This document shows, one piece after another, positions 16,819-24,976 of a stretch of 33,796 bases of DNA. Source of the stretch: Campylobacteraceae bacterium (GTDB lineage Bacteria; Campylobacterota; Campylobacteria; Campylobacterales; Sulfurovaceae); the NCBI GenBank assembly GCA_027076905.1, contig JALTGP010000099.1:1-33796 (forward strand), written 5' to 3'. Within the stretch, counting starts at the first letter, position 1. Every line of letters starts with the position of its first letter. The position numbers were made by a program, and so were the translations under genes. The notes beneath the pieces were generated by a model. It worked only from the letters and a program-made list of their open reading frames with translations, was not told the origin of the DNA and did not search any database.

Positions 16819-17253
16819 TTAGGAGTTAAATATCGCCTTATGCTCCACCATTGCACAGTAGTTCTGTACCACAGAGATACCTTCTGATTTGACTTTGTCT
16901 GCTGCATTGTTGTTGACAAGGTGTAACTGTGTCCAGTAGACTTTGATGTCTCCACGGGCAATCACTGCGTCAGCTATTGCGTCAAGAGCAGCAGGTTTTC
17001 TAAAGACTACTACCATGTCTACAGGCATATTAATTTCGGCTAAACTTCGGTATACTTTTTGACCTAAAATAGTATCCTCTTTGGGATAGACAGGTATCAT
17101 CTTGTATCCCTCATCTCGGAGGTATTTTGCCACACGGTTACTTGCCTTTGTCTCATCAGGAGAGCATCCTAAGACAGCAATGGTTTTACACTCTTGAAAA
17201 TAGCCTTTCATCTCTTCTTGATTTGAGTTGACTCTTGGTAGCTCACATTCCAT
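16819..17253 (-). CDS. CoA-binding domain protein (YccU type)
   Basis: This is a 144-residue Rossmann-like protein. [24 protein letters not shown] is the nucleotide/CoA-binding loop and first helix, followed by [28 protein letters not shown] and [11 protein letters not shown]. This is the order seen in stand-alone CoA_binding proteins related to succinyl-CoA synthetase alpha. No catalytic residues are evident, and the physiological role of the family is unclear. It is the first gene of a minus-strand pair with yebC, with AAGGAT at 17261-17266 before the ATG, and shares a short promoter region with ilvA. Confidence 0.88.
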   Translation of the reverse strand: MECELPRVNSNQEEMKGYFQECKTIAVLGCSPDETKASNRVAKYLRDEGYKMIPVYPKEDTILGQKVYRSLAEINMPVDMVVVFRKPAALDAIADAVIARGDIKVYWTQLHLVNNNAADKVKSEGISVVQNYCAMVEHKAIFNS

Positions 17254-17270
17254 AGTTTTTATCCTTTTTG

Positions 17271-17292
17271 ATTATAATTCTCCCATTATAAT
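17271..17292. promoter_or_regulatory. Symmetric divergent promoter (ilvA / CoA-binding gene)
   Basis: Two copies of the self-complementary octamer ATTATAAT lie at 17271-17278 and 17285-17292. Each reads TATAAT on both strands. Spacing best fits the left copy as the -10 for ilvA (start near 17285) and the right copy as the -10 for the minus operon (start near 17278). Confidence 0.5.
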
Positions 17293-17307
17293 ATCTAGGA
17301 AAAATTA

Positions 17308-18519
17308 ATGTTGGATTTAAAGTCGATAGAACAAGCGGGTAAAAGGTTAGAGGGAGTTACACATCGTACTCCTTTCTCTTATGCACCTCTCTTAAGCGAG
17401 ATAAGTGGCTATAGGGTTTACCTAAAAAAAGAGAATTTGCAACGGACAGGAGCGTTTAAACTTCGAGGGGCATTTAACAAAATTGCCTCTTTGGTAGAAG
17501 AGGATAAACGAGGTGGTGTGGTAGCCGCGTCAGCAGGAAATCATGCACAAGGGGTGGCTTTTTCTGCCAAATATTTTGAGATAGAGGCGACCATTGTAAT
17601 GCCTGACTCTACCCCACTTACCAAGGTACAAGGAGTCAGAGAGTTGGGTGCTAATGTTATCTTACATGGAGCTAACTATGATGAAGCGTATGCGTATGCC
17701 ACCACCTATGCCAAAGAGCATAAAAAAGAGTTTGTTCATCCTTTTACGGATGATGAGGTGATGTCAGGACAAGGAACAGTAGCTTTGGAGATGATAGAGG
17801 AGCAGGGGGATTTAGATGCTATTGTTGTGCCTGTGGGTGGTGGAGGACTTATCTCAGGAGTAGGGGTGGCTACCAAGAGTCTCAACCCTAATATTAAAAT
17901 AATCGGAGTGGCTTCACGTGGAGCGTTGGCGATGAAAAACTCCTTTGATTCTAAACACGCAGAATCCACCAAGAGTGTTCGAACCATTGCAGATGGGATT
18001 GCAGTACGTGATGCTTCTCCCATTACCTTGGCGTATATTTTAAAATATGTGGATGCTCTTGAATCGGTTTGTGAAGATGAAATATCGGCAGGAATTCTAT
18101 TTTTACTAGAGAAACAGAAACTCTTGGTAGAGGGTGCAGGTGCTGTGGGGATAGCAGGTCTGATACATGGTAAAATAGAGCTACCAAAAGGCTCAAAAGT
18201 GGGTGTGATACTAAGTGGTGGTAATATTGATGTAACTATGCTTTCGCTTATTATTGAAAAAGGATTGGTCAAGAGTAGCCGAAAAATGAAACTTTCTGTT
18301 ATCTTGGTAGATAAACCAGGGGCATTAATGAAATTTACAGAGCTATTAAGGGATGTTGATGCTAATATTGTTCAGATTGGTTATGATAGAACCTCTATTG
18401 CACTAGAGTTTGGTGATGCTGTAGTCTCGGTTGACCTAGAGACCAAGGGCATTGAGCATCAAGATGAAGTACGAAGTGCTTTAAGCGAAAATGGATTTAA
18501 ATTTAAGGAGTTACAGTAA
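17308..18519 (+). CDS. ilvA: Threonine ammonia-lyase (biosynthetic)
   Basis: This PLP enzyme deaminates threonine to 2-oxobutanoate, the first step to isoleucine. The 403 residues hold a fold-type II catalytic domain (1-320) and one C-terminal ACT domain. Visible motifs are NLQRTGAFKLRGAFNK (PLP lysine), AASAGNHAQGVAFSA, VPVGGGGLISGVG (phosphate cradle) and LLVEGAGAVGIAGL. The ACT part begins MKLSVILVDKPGALMKF, suggesting amino-acid feedback. This is the short single-ACT form of about 400 residues, not the E. coli IlvA form of about 515. The stop overlaps the next ATG (TAATG), coupling it to the Ppx/GppA gene. Confidence 0.95.
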   Translation: MLDLKSIEQAGKRLEGVTHRTPFSYAPLLSEISGYRVYLKKENLQRTGAFKLRGAFNKIASLVEEDKRGGVVAASAGNHAQGVAFSAKYFEIEATIVMPDSTPLTKVQGVRELGANVILHGANYDEAYAYATTYAKEHKKEFVHPFTDDEVMSGQGTVALEMIEEQGDLDAIVVPVGGGGLISGVGVATKSLNPNIKIIGVASRGALAMKNSFDSKHAESTKSVRTIADGIAVRDASPITLAYILKYVDALESVCEDEISAGILFLLEKQKLLVEGAGAVGIAGLIHGKIELPKGSKVGVILSGGNIDVTMLSLIIEKGLVKSSRKMKLSVILVDKPGALMKFTELLRDVDANIVQIGYDRTSIALEFGDAVVSVDLETKGIEHQDEVRSALSENGFKFKELQ

Positions 18520-19448
18520 TGGGAAAAGCAATTATAGCGATAGATTTAGGCTCAAATAGTATACGTTTTTTAAAAATGGACTGTGAGACAAAAGAGAGTA
18601 TAGGAAGCTTTCATAAAACCGTTAGAACAGCAGATGTATTGGCATTGACAGGTGTCATTGATGATGGGGCAATTGCCAGAGTTATCTCTGCGATTAAAGA
18701 GGCAAAAGAGGTGATAGATTTTACAGATTCTACTATCAAAGCGGTCACTACCGAGGCAATTAGACAAGCCACCAATGCTCAAGAGGTGTTGGGATATATT
18801 AAAGAGTATACAGGGGTAGAGTTTGAGGTGATAGATGGTGATGAAGAGGCCTCTTATGCACTTTTAGCAACTCAAAAACGTCTGGAACTTTTGGGTCAAA
18901 ACCCCAAAAGTTTTATGTTGGTTGATATAGGAGGAGCATCTACAGAGCTTATTTTTTCATATGGCAGTGAGAGTATCTCTCGGAGTTTTCAAGTAGGAAT
19001 TGTAACCATTACTCAAAGTCTTGGAACGCTTGATGTTATTGCCCAAGCGATACCAGCGTTGATGAATCCTCTTAAACTTTTTTGTGATGAGATTTATGCT
19101 AAATATGGAAAAGCTGAGATGTTTCTTGCCATTGCAGGAACACCCACCACCATCGCAGCGATGAAACTAGGAATGGATTATAAGAGCTATGATGGGTCTA
19201 AGGTACAAGGGACGATTCTTAGTCGAAATGACCTAATTGAGCAACTTGGAATACTACTAAAAATGACCATCAAAGAGCGACAGAGAGTTGTGGGGGTAGC
19301 ACGAGAGGATTTAATTGCTTCAGGTGTGTTGATATATGACGAACTCTATGGTATTGGTAAATTTAACGAATCTATGGTAATAGATGATGGGGTAAGAGAG
19401 GGCGTTGCATTTTCAATGTGTGAAGCTATGTGTGAGGAGCAAAAATAA
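18519..19448 (+). CDS. Ppx/GppA-family phosphatase
   Basis: This 309-residue protein has the actin/Hsp70-like ASKHA fold of exopolyphosphatase and pppGpp phosphohydrolase. Phosphate 1 motif [13 protein letters not shown] is at the N-terminus, followed by [24 protein letters not shown] with the catalytic Glu, and phosphate 2 motif [14 protein letters not shown]. The length matches the short, two-domain form lacking the C-terminal HD domain of E. coli Ppx. Sequence alone does not tell polyphosphate from pppGpp as substrate. It is coupled at both ends by TAATG overlaps to ilvA and kdsA. Confidence 0.93.
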   Translation: MGKAIIAIDLGSNSIRFLKMDCETKESIGSFHKTVRTADVLALTGVIDDGAIARVISAIKEAKEVIDFTDSTIKAVTTEAIRQATNAQEVLGYIKEYTGVEFEVIDGDEEASYALLATQKRLELLGQNPKSFMLVDIGGASTELIFSYGSESISRSFQVGIVTITQSLGTLDVIAQAIPALMNPLKLFCDEIYAKYGKAEMFLAIAGTPTTIAAMKLGMDYKSYDGSKVQGTILSRNDLIEQLGILLKMTIKERQRVVGVAREDLIASGVLIYDELYGIGKFNESMVIDDGVREGVAFSMCEAMCEEQK

Positions 19449-20248
19449 TGAAACTAATAGCTGGTCCATGTGTATTAGAGAGCCGTGATACGGTGATGAG
19501 AATTGCTGAATCTCTTTTGGATTATCATGAAGATTGTACCAAAGATTTTTACTTTAAAGCCAGTTTTGATAAGGCAAATAGAACAAGTTTAGACTCTTTT
19601 CGAGGGCCTGGGCTTGATGAGGGGTTAAAACTCCTCCAAGAGGTCAAAGAGCAGTTTGGATATAAGCTATTAACAGATGTGCATGATTATACCCAACCCC
19701 ATGCCGTAGCTGAGGTGGTTGATGTGTTGCAGATTCCTGCCTTTTTATCCCGTCAGACTGATTTATTGGTTGCGTGTGCTAAAACCTCTGCGGTGGTCAA
19801 TATTAAAAAGGGGCAATTCCTAGCTCCTCAAGCGATGGAACACTCGGTAGCCAAGGTACTAAAAACCCGTGGGTTTGAGGGTGAAGTCTCCTATGAAAAT
19901 GCTGAAAAATATAATGTATGGCTCACTGAAAGGGGTTCAAGTTTTGGATATGGAAACTTGGTGGTGGATATGAGAGGATTAAAAATCATGCGAGAGTTCG
20001 CCCCTGTGATATTTGATGCGACCCATTCGGTACAGTCTCCTGCATCTGGTGGAGCGACCAGTGGAGGGGACAGCTCAATGGTGCCTTATCTTAGCCGAGC
20101 AGCAGCATCGGTGGGGGTTGATGGATTTTTCTTTGAGACCCATTTTGACCCAAGCATTGCTCTAAGCGATGGTCCCAATATGATAGAGCTTAGAAAGCTA
20201 GAGGTGCTTATGGCTCAAATTGAGGCGATTCGTGCGATAGTGGAGTAA
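19448..20248 (+). CDS. kdsA: 3-deoxy-8-phosphooctulonate (KDO-8-P) synthase, metal-dependent type
   Basis: KdsA condenses phosphoenolpyruvate and arabinose-5-phosphate to KDO-8-P for lipopolysaccharide. The 266 residues contain [58 protein letters not shown] and FFETHFDP. Cys8 in AGPC takes the place of the Asn found in E. coli KdsA. Together with His in DATH, Glu in FFETH and Asp in LSDGP, the four metal ligands of the Aquifex-type enzyme are present, so this should be the metal-dependent class. It is the last gene of the ilvA run. A palindromic repeat begins at the base after its stop. Confidence 0.97.
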   Translation: MKLIAGPCVLESRDTVMRIAESLLDYHEDCTKDFYFKASFDKANRTSLDSFRGPGLDEGLKLLQEVKEQFGYKLLTDVHDYTQPHAVAEVVDVLQIPAFLSRQTDLLVACAKTSAVVNIKKGQFLAPQAMEHSVAKVLKTRGFEGEVSYENAEKYNVWLTERGSSFGYGNLVVDMRGLKIMREFAPVIFDATHSVQSPASGGATSGGDSSMVPYLSRAAASVGVDGFFFETHFDPSIALSDGPNMIELRKLEVLMAQIEAIRAIVE

Positions 20249-20375
20249 TAGACATCTTGCAAAACTAGGAACCGATGGCTTTAGCCTCGTTTTGTTCGGG
20301 ACTAAAGTCTCCAATTCCAAAGAGTTTTGCAAGAAGTCTAATATTATATTTATTTGAAATTGGAGACTTTAGTCC
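20249..20375. repeat. MITE/REP-like composite palindromic element
   Basis: An 18-bp inverted repeat with one mismatch (20249-20266 and 20323-20340) bounds a 92-bp unit starting right after the kdsA stop. A second 20-bp inverted repeat with one mismatch (20299-20318 and 20356-20375) overlaps it. Three short palindromes share the core GRCTWWAGYC: GGCTTTAGCC (20277-20286), GACTAAAGTC (20300-20309) and GACTTTAGTC (20365-20374). Alternative folds are possible, and it may also act as a terminator between the two facing genes. Confidence 0.65.
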
Positions 20376-20716
20376 ATTTTACATTGGTTATGTTTCCACT
20401 TCTTTTTTAGTCTACCATCTCGGTCAAACTCTTTGGTGGTGGTGCTTCGTTTTCCATGTTTGTAGAACCATGTGTATTTAAGACTGCCTTGTCGATACTC
20501 TTTAGCAACACCGTGTTTAATCCCTTTGTGATAATACCATTTGTAGTGAACCATGCCATTTTTATAATACTCTGTCACCACGCCTTCTAATTTTCCATCT
20601 ACTTTATTAGGAAAAACAAAATGCAGTTCACCTGAGTTGTAATACTTTTTTGTATCTGCGTAACTGGTAAGTGTTAAAAGAGTTAACAGTACCAATCCTA
20701 AAAACAGTTTTTTCAT
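20369..20716 (-). CDS. Exported MORN-repeat (YwqK-like) protein
   Basis: This 115-residue protein has a signal peptide (MKKLFLGLVLLTLLTLTSYA) and then about four MORN-type repeats of 22-23 residues: YYNSGELHF, EGVVTEYYKNGMVHYKWYY, HGVAKEYRQGSLKYTWFY and TTTKEFDRDGRLKKKW. Databases often name such proteins YwqK-family antitoxins, but with an export signal and no toxin beside it that label is doubtful here. The last codons (KMD and stop) are formed by one arm of the palindromic element. It lies 46 bp after the AsmA-like gene, in the same direction, with AAAGGAT before its ATG. Confidence 0.78.
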   Translation of the reverse strand: MKKLFLGLVLLTLLTLTSYADTKKYYNSGELHFVFPNKVDGKLEGVVTEYYKNGMVHYKWYYHKGIKHGVAKEYRQGSLKYTWFYKHGKRSTTTKEFDRDGRLKKKWKHNQCKMD

Positions 20717-20762
20717 AATAATCCTTTATTTATATTTTAACTACTCTTGACTTAAGGCTACC

Positions 20763-22139
20763 CTACTTAAAAAAACCGCGAAACAGCTCTTTGACTACCT
20801 CTTGCTCTTTTTCACCAATACCTAAATCTTCAAGAGTTGAGTCATCAATGTGGATGTACTCTTTGACTTTGTCAATAATCTCTCTCTCTACAAATTTTGA
20901 TGAGTCTATACTAATTTTTGGGTTATCAATTTTTCCTTTTATGGTTCCTTCAATATCTTTATTTTCTATATCAAGCGTATAGTTGGCATCAATATTCTGA
21001 TTGTCTCTATTTATAATTGCAGGGTGAATTTTTAGAGTAGTTGTTTTACTTTTTGCCTGAAAATCAAAGTCAATAAACTCTCTGTTTATCTTGGCATTTA
21101 GTGTTGTTTCATTGTATCTCTCTTTGGTTAAGTCTGGACCTTGAATTCGTTTGATTAACGTGGTAAGTTGATTTGGTAGCAGTTGTGCATTATTGAGTTT
21201 TGAGGTAAAGATACCTTTTTTTTGAGACAGGTGATAGTTGAGTTCTCCTACCATTTTTCCTCTGAATATTTGAGGATAATGTATGGTATAGATAAGTTTT
21301 TTAACAGAGATATTGGAGATGATAGCATGTAGTTTTTTATCCATAAGTGTAAAACTTAACTCTCCCTCTAAATCTTTGGTTACCCCTGTTATGGTTAGGT
21401 TTTTATCTTTTAGAATAGTACCATTTACCTCCATAGAACCTCTTAATTTTCGGTTATTTATGGGTTCAAGCTTGGAGAGGTCGGCTATTTTTAGTTGGTA
21501 GTCGCTTTGAATGGTTTTACTTTTTAGGTTATAGTTGGCTTGTTTAAAATAAAGATTGGCAAGGTTAGTTTGAAGTGAGCCTTTCGCACTAACAGTATTT
21601 TCATTGAGGTCTGCGTCAATTGTCCCATTTAGTTCTGTGTGGCTAGGGATATCTATTTTTACTCTTTTTTTGATACTCTTCTCATTAAGAAGTGCATTAT
21701 AGAGCGTAATGGTTGCTGTGGCTTTAGGATGTTTCTTTTTTATAGTAGGAATGTTAATCTGTAAACTCACCTCTCCTGAGGCATAAGGCTCTTGCTTGGT
21801 GATGCGAAGAAGCTCTTCTATTTTTCCTTGAACAATATTTATTTGAATATTGTGAATCATCTTTTTTTGTTTTTGAAGTAAAGAGAGGTCTCCTATTATT
21901 TTTATCCTTGTTAATTTGTCTACAATAACCGTAGTTCGAAGAGTATCAATATCTATTTGCAAATCTTCTATTTTAAAATCCTCTATATTCATGGCTAAAT
22001 CTTCTTTTAGCTTGGGTTTTAAATAGGCTGATAAATAGTTGCCAAGATAGGGTTTAATAATTTTGTTTCCTATGTCATTGAAAACCAAAAATATAAGTGC
22101 AAAGAGTAGACTAAGAGTGAGAAAGAGAAGCTTTTTTAT
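20763..22139 (-). CDS. AsmA/TamB-like periplasmic protein, probable AUA start
   Basis: This protein of about 458 residues has an N-terminal membrane anchor and a long beta-rich periplasmic part with many short amphipathic strands, for example GEVSLQINIPT, KGSLQTNLANLYF, GSMEVNGTILK and GTIKGKIDNPKISID. The style is that of AsmA/TamB-type envelope proteins, and the C-terminus is helical and charged. The only conventional in-frame start is TTG at 22088, which has no ribosome site and would cut the protein inside its hydrophobic anchor. Reading upstream from there gives AUA at 22137-22139, six bases after AAAAAGGA, followed by KKLLFLTLSLLFALIFLVFN, a perfect signal anchor. No ATG or GTG occurs before the upstream stop at 22152. 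I therefore place the start at AUA. A mutation or base-call error in ATG is the alternative. Confidence 0.75.
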   Translation of the reverse strand: MKKLLFLTLSLLFALIFLVFNDIGNKIIKPYLGNYLSAYLKPKLKEDLAMNIEDFKIEDLQIDIDTLRTTVIVDKLTRIKIIGDLSLLQKQKKMIHNIQINIVQGKIEELLRITKQEPYASGEVSLQINIPTIKKKHPKATATITLYNALLNEKSIKKRVKIDIPSHTELNGTIDADLNENTVSAKGSLQTNLANLYFKQANYNLKSKTIQSDYQLKIADLSKLEPINNRKLRGSMEVNGTILKDKNLTITGVTKDLEGELSFTLMDKKLHAIISNISVKKLIYTIHYPQIFRGKMVGELNYHLSQKKGIFTSKLNNAQLLPNQLTTLIKRIQGPDLTKERYNETTLNAKINREFIDFDFQAKSKTTTLKIHPAIINRDNQNIDANYTLDIENKDIEGTIKGKIDNPKISIDSSKFVEREIIDKVKEYIHIDDSTLEDLGIGEKEQEVVKELFRGFFK

Positions 22140-22201
22140 AAAAAATCCTTTTTAAATACTAATAATATCGGATAATTATGTAAGTATTATGAAAATTTTA
22201 A

Positions 22202-22207
22202 TATAAT
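22202..22207 (+). promoter_or_regulatory. Promoter -10 for the small exported gene and pbpC
   Basis: TATAAT in a strongly A/T-rich stretch. The expected start is near 22214, followed by AAGGA (22229-22233) and the ATG at 22241. Confidence 0.4.
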
Positions 22208-22240
22208 TAATTAATTTAAAATAATTTTAAGGATTAAAGA

Positions 22241-22621
22241 ATGAAAAACTGTTTAATTATATTTATATTAATGATATTCTCACATACTTTATTAGTAGCC
22301 CAAGATATTTATAGTGAGTTGGGAATATCTATTTCGAAAAAAAGAGTATCTTCACCTAATAATAGTCGTACAGCGAGAGAGGATATTTTAAAAAAGTGTA
22401 AATTAAAAAAAAATTATAAAAGAAAATTGTCCACACTCTTAAAATATTTAAAATCTGAAAAACTATCAGAAGAGGTAACACAGTATGGAGTAGGTATTGA
22501 TTACAAACTCTCCAGTCAAATTCAGTTAACAATAAATGTATTAGCCGATTTAGACATGAAAAAACCCTCTCAAATCATTAAAGACCAACAGGCAAATATT
22601 CGCTTGGCAATATCATTATAA
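22241..22621 (+). CDS. Small exported hypothetical protein upstream of pbpC
   Basis: This 126-residue protein has a signal peptide (MKNCLIIFILMIFSHTLLVA, cut before QDIYSE). A basic, Lys-rich middle part (about 50-75, KKCKLKKNYKRKLSTLL) is followed by strands such as YGVGIDYKLSSQIQLTINVL and ANIRLAISL at the C-terminus, which looks like half of a small porin or a periplasmic domain. I recognise no family. AAGGA lies before the ATG. It ends 33 bp before the penicillin-binding protein gene, so the two are probably co-transcribed and it may serve the same murein process. That is inference. Confidence 0.65.
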   Translation: MKNCLIIFILMIFSHTLLVAQDIYSELGISISKKRVSSPNNSRTAREDILKKCKLKKNYKRKLSTLLKYLKSEKLSEEVTQYGVGIDYKLSSQIQLTINVLADLDMKKPSQIIKDQQANIRLAISL

Positions 22622-22654
22622 GAAATATTAGCTAGAATATGGGTCAAAAAAGAG

Positions 22655-24868
22655 GTGAAAATAATTTTAAAATATTTTAGATATATCATTATTATAAGTA
22701 GTATTATACTGTTACTATTTTTTCTGTTAAATTATCTCTATCCTCTAAATGTGGATAGATTAAATAAGCCCAAATCAACACTTATTTATGATAATGGAAA
22801 TCGTTTGGTCTCATTAAAGTTAAGCTCTGATGGCTTTTTGCGTATACCTATAAAGCCCAAAGAGTTAACTCCTCAGATAAAAGATACTGTTTTGGCATAT
22901 GAAGACCAATATTTTGAGCAACATTTTGGGATAAACCCCTTGGCAATTATTCGGGCTATGTGGTTTAATATTAGCAACCAAAGAACCATAGGGGCATCAA
23001 CCATTACCATGCAGGTGGCACGAATGATGCATCATCAACCCCGTACCTTAGGGCAAAAGCTTATTGAGATGTTTCAATCGCTTCAACTTGAACTTCACTA
23101 CTCTAAAGAGGAGATACTAACCTTTTATCTCAACAATGCACCATATGGAGGAAATATAGAGGGGTTTGCCTCTGCATCATTTCGATATTTTAACCTCTCT
23201 CCCTCTTCACTTTCACTCTCTCAAATCGCCTATTTGACAACTATTCCAAAAAATCCCAATGCTAACCGACCCAAAAAGAGTAGGGATATTTCCAAAATTA
23301 AAAATAGGCTTTTAAGACGAATTTATGGATTAAATCTTTTAACAAAGAGAGATTATCTTCGTGCCAAAGAGGAGAATATTTTTGTCAATATAAAAAAATT
23401 ACCTCATCAAATTCCTCATCTAACAGCCCAAATAAAACAGGAGGGCGAGGTGCATACCACCATTGATATGCATTTACAAAAAGCCACACAGAGACTCTTG
23501 ACAATAGGGGTTGATGAGGTTAAAACGTTTGGTATCCATAACTCTTCGGCTCTGATTATTGACAATCGTACCATGAGAATTGTGGCATATGTAGGTTCAA
23601 ATGATTTTTATGATAGCAAATATGGAGGACAAAATGATGGGGTACGTGCCTTGGTCTCCCCTGGTTCTACGCTGAAACCTTTGGTCTATGCACGAGCATT
23701 AGAAGAGGGTTTAATCACCCCTTTGAAAAAGGTTTATGATGTGCCACTCTTTATAGATGGTTACAAACCCACCAACTATTCCAAAGAGTATCTTGGAGAG
23801 GTGACCGCGAGTGAAGCGTTACAGTTTTCGTTAAACATCCCTGCTGTAGAGCTTGATAGGCTTCTAGGAGATAGAGGACTCTATGCCTTACTAAAAAAGG
23901 CAGATATCTCTTCATTAAAGTACAAAAAAAGTCACTATGGTTCATCCTTGGTCTTGGGAGGATGGGGCATTTCACTCCAAAATAATGCAGAACTCTTTGC
24001 GATGTTGGCAAATGGTGGTGTATACAAAAGAGCAACATATATACAAAAACCTTTGCCTTCTAATATCAGAAAAAATCTCCTAAAACCCACCTCCAGCTAT
24101 CTTATCTCCACTATCCTATCCGATGCCCCACGTCTTCACTTCTCCTCCTCATGGGAGTATATTCAAGATATGTCACGCATTGCATTTAAAACAGGAACAT
24201 CTGCCCGTGCCAAAGATATGCTTACTATCGGTTATACTCCTGACTATACCGTGGCGGTTTGGTATGGAAATTTTTCAGGAAAAGCGAGTAAATATCATGA
24301 TGGTTTCTATGCTACAGGATTGAAAATAGCTTCACCCACCATGTTCAAAATTTTTAAACTCCTAGGTAAGCAGAGTTGGTTCAGGCAACCAAAAAGTATA
24401 AAAAAAGAGCCTATCTGTCAAGATAGTATACAGATAGGCAAGTGCCAAGAGTCCATAGAGGATTATATAATAGAGGGGATAAAACCCAAATCACTCTGCC
24501 AAGCGATGAGAGCAGAAGTCCTCTCCTATCTGTTAGAAAATCAAAAGATAGAGAGTTTCTCTACCTTAGCCAAACATCAATGCTATGGTGAATGGAAAAG
24601 CTACAAACCCCTCATAACCAATCCCATACATGATAAACACTACGCACATAATCAAATGCTACCAAATGAGTTCAAAAAAACCATGATGCAGTGCTACTCT
24701 TTCGAAGAGAACAGCACTATCTATTGGCTCATAGACCATAATGAACCTGTGGTAGGTAAGTCCTCTGTTCCATTTTATAAATATCTAACTCCAAAAAATC
24801 ATACTATCTCTTGTTTAGATGAGGGGGCAAAAATACAGAGTGTGGAGGTCTATTTGGAGGAGATTTGA
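22655..24868 (+). CDS. pbpC: Penicillin-binding protein 1C (bifunctional)
   Basis: This 737-residue class A PBP polymerises lipid II and has a transpeptidase domain. One membrane anchor (about 8-30) precedes the GT51 glycosyltransferase with AYEDQYFEQHFGINP (catalytic Glu near residue 83) and GASTITMQVARM. The transpeptidase has SPGSTLKP (active Ser near 338), SLNIP (SxN near 392) and FKTGTSA (KTG near 512). The last 140 residues, with several Cys (SLCQAM, HQCYGEW, MQCYSFEE), fit the C-terminal domain typical of PBP1C. The start is GTG (22655), and the ATG at 22639 is out of frame. In E. coli pbpC sits beside the alpha-2-macroglobulin gene yfhM. Here that partner lies 1.4 kb downstream beyond a gene in the opposite direction. 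Confidence 0.95.
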   Translation: MKIILKYFRYIIIISSIILLLFFLLNYLYPLNVDRLNKPKSTLIYDNGNRLVSLKLSSDGFLRIPIKPKELTPQIKDTVLAYEDQYFEQHFGINPLAIIRAMWFNISNQRTIGASTITMQVARMMHHQPRTLGQKLIEMFQSLQLELHYSKEEILTFYLNNAPYGGNIEGFASASFRYFNLSPSSLSLSQIAYLTTIPKNPNANRPKKSRDISKIKNRLLRRIYGLNLLTKRDYLRAKEENIFVNIKKLPHQIPHLTAQIKQEGEVHTTIDMHLQKATQRLLTIGVDEVKTFGIHNSSALIIDNRTMRIVAYVGSNDFYDSKYGGQNDGVRALVSPGSTLKPLVYARALEEGLITPLKKVYDVPLFIDGYKPTNYSKEYLGEVTASEALQFSLNIPAVELDRLLGDRGLYALLKKADISSLKYKKSHYGSSLVLGGWGISLQNNAELFAMLANGGVYKRATYIQKPLPSNIRKNLLKPTSSYLISTILSDAPRLHFSSSWEYIQDMSRIAFKTGTSARAKDMLTIGYTPDYTVAVWYGNFSGKASKYHDGFYATGLKIASPTMFKIFKLLGKQSWFRQPKSIKKEPICQDSIQIGKCQESIEDYIIEGIKPKSLCQAMRAEVLSYLLENQKIESFSTLAKHQCYGEWKSYKPLITNPIHDKHYAHNQMLPNEFKKTMMQCYSFEENSTIYWLIDHNEPVVGKSSVPFYKYLTPKNHTISCLDEGAKIQSVEVYLEEI

Positions 24869-24954
24869 TATTGGTATATTAATTTTTATCTAAAAATTTT
24901 CGAATAGATAAAGCTAAATTTTGTTGATAGCTCAATCTTTATCAAATTATAGCG

Positions 24955-24976
24955 AAAAACCACCTCCTTTAGGTGG
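24955..24976 (-). terminator. Rho-independent terminator of the DUF2130 gene
   Basis: Read on the minus strand, CCACCT-AAAGG-AGGTGG is followed by five T. The TAA stop of the gene lies in the hairpin itself (24969-24971). On the plus strand the hairpin is preceded by A-runs and lacks a T tail, so it acts for the minus strand. Confidence 0.65.

Noticed and set aside
17736-18272. A 178-codon open frame on the minus strand
   Set aside because: It lies wholly within ilvA, whose motifs are complete. Its composition (Ser, Pro, Thr, Ile) is that of an antisense shadow, with no ribosome site.
20369-20716. YwqK antitoxin of a toxin-antitoxin pair
   Set aside because: The protein has an export signal and MORN-type repeats, and no toxin gene is adjacent. 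The antitoxin name would only follow database habit.
24890-24950. Possible small RNA or second terminator between pbpC and the DUF2130 gene
   Set aside because: Only weak, short A/T stems can be formed, with no promoter-like box. The strong hairpin belongs to the minus-strand gene.
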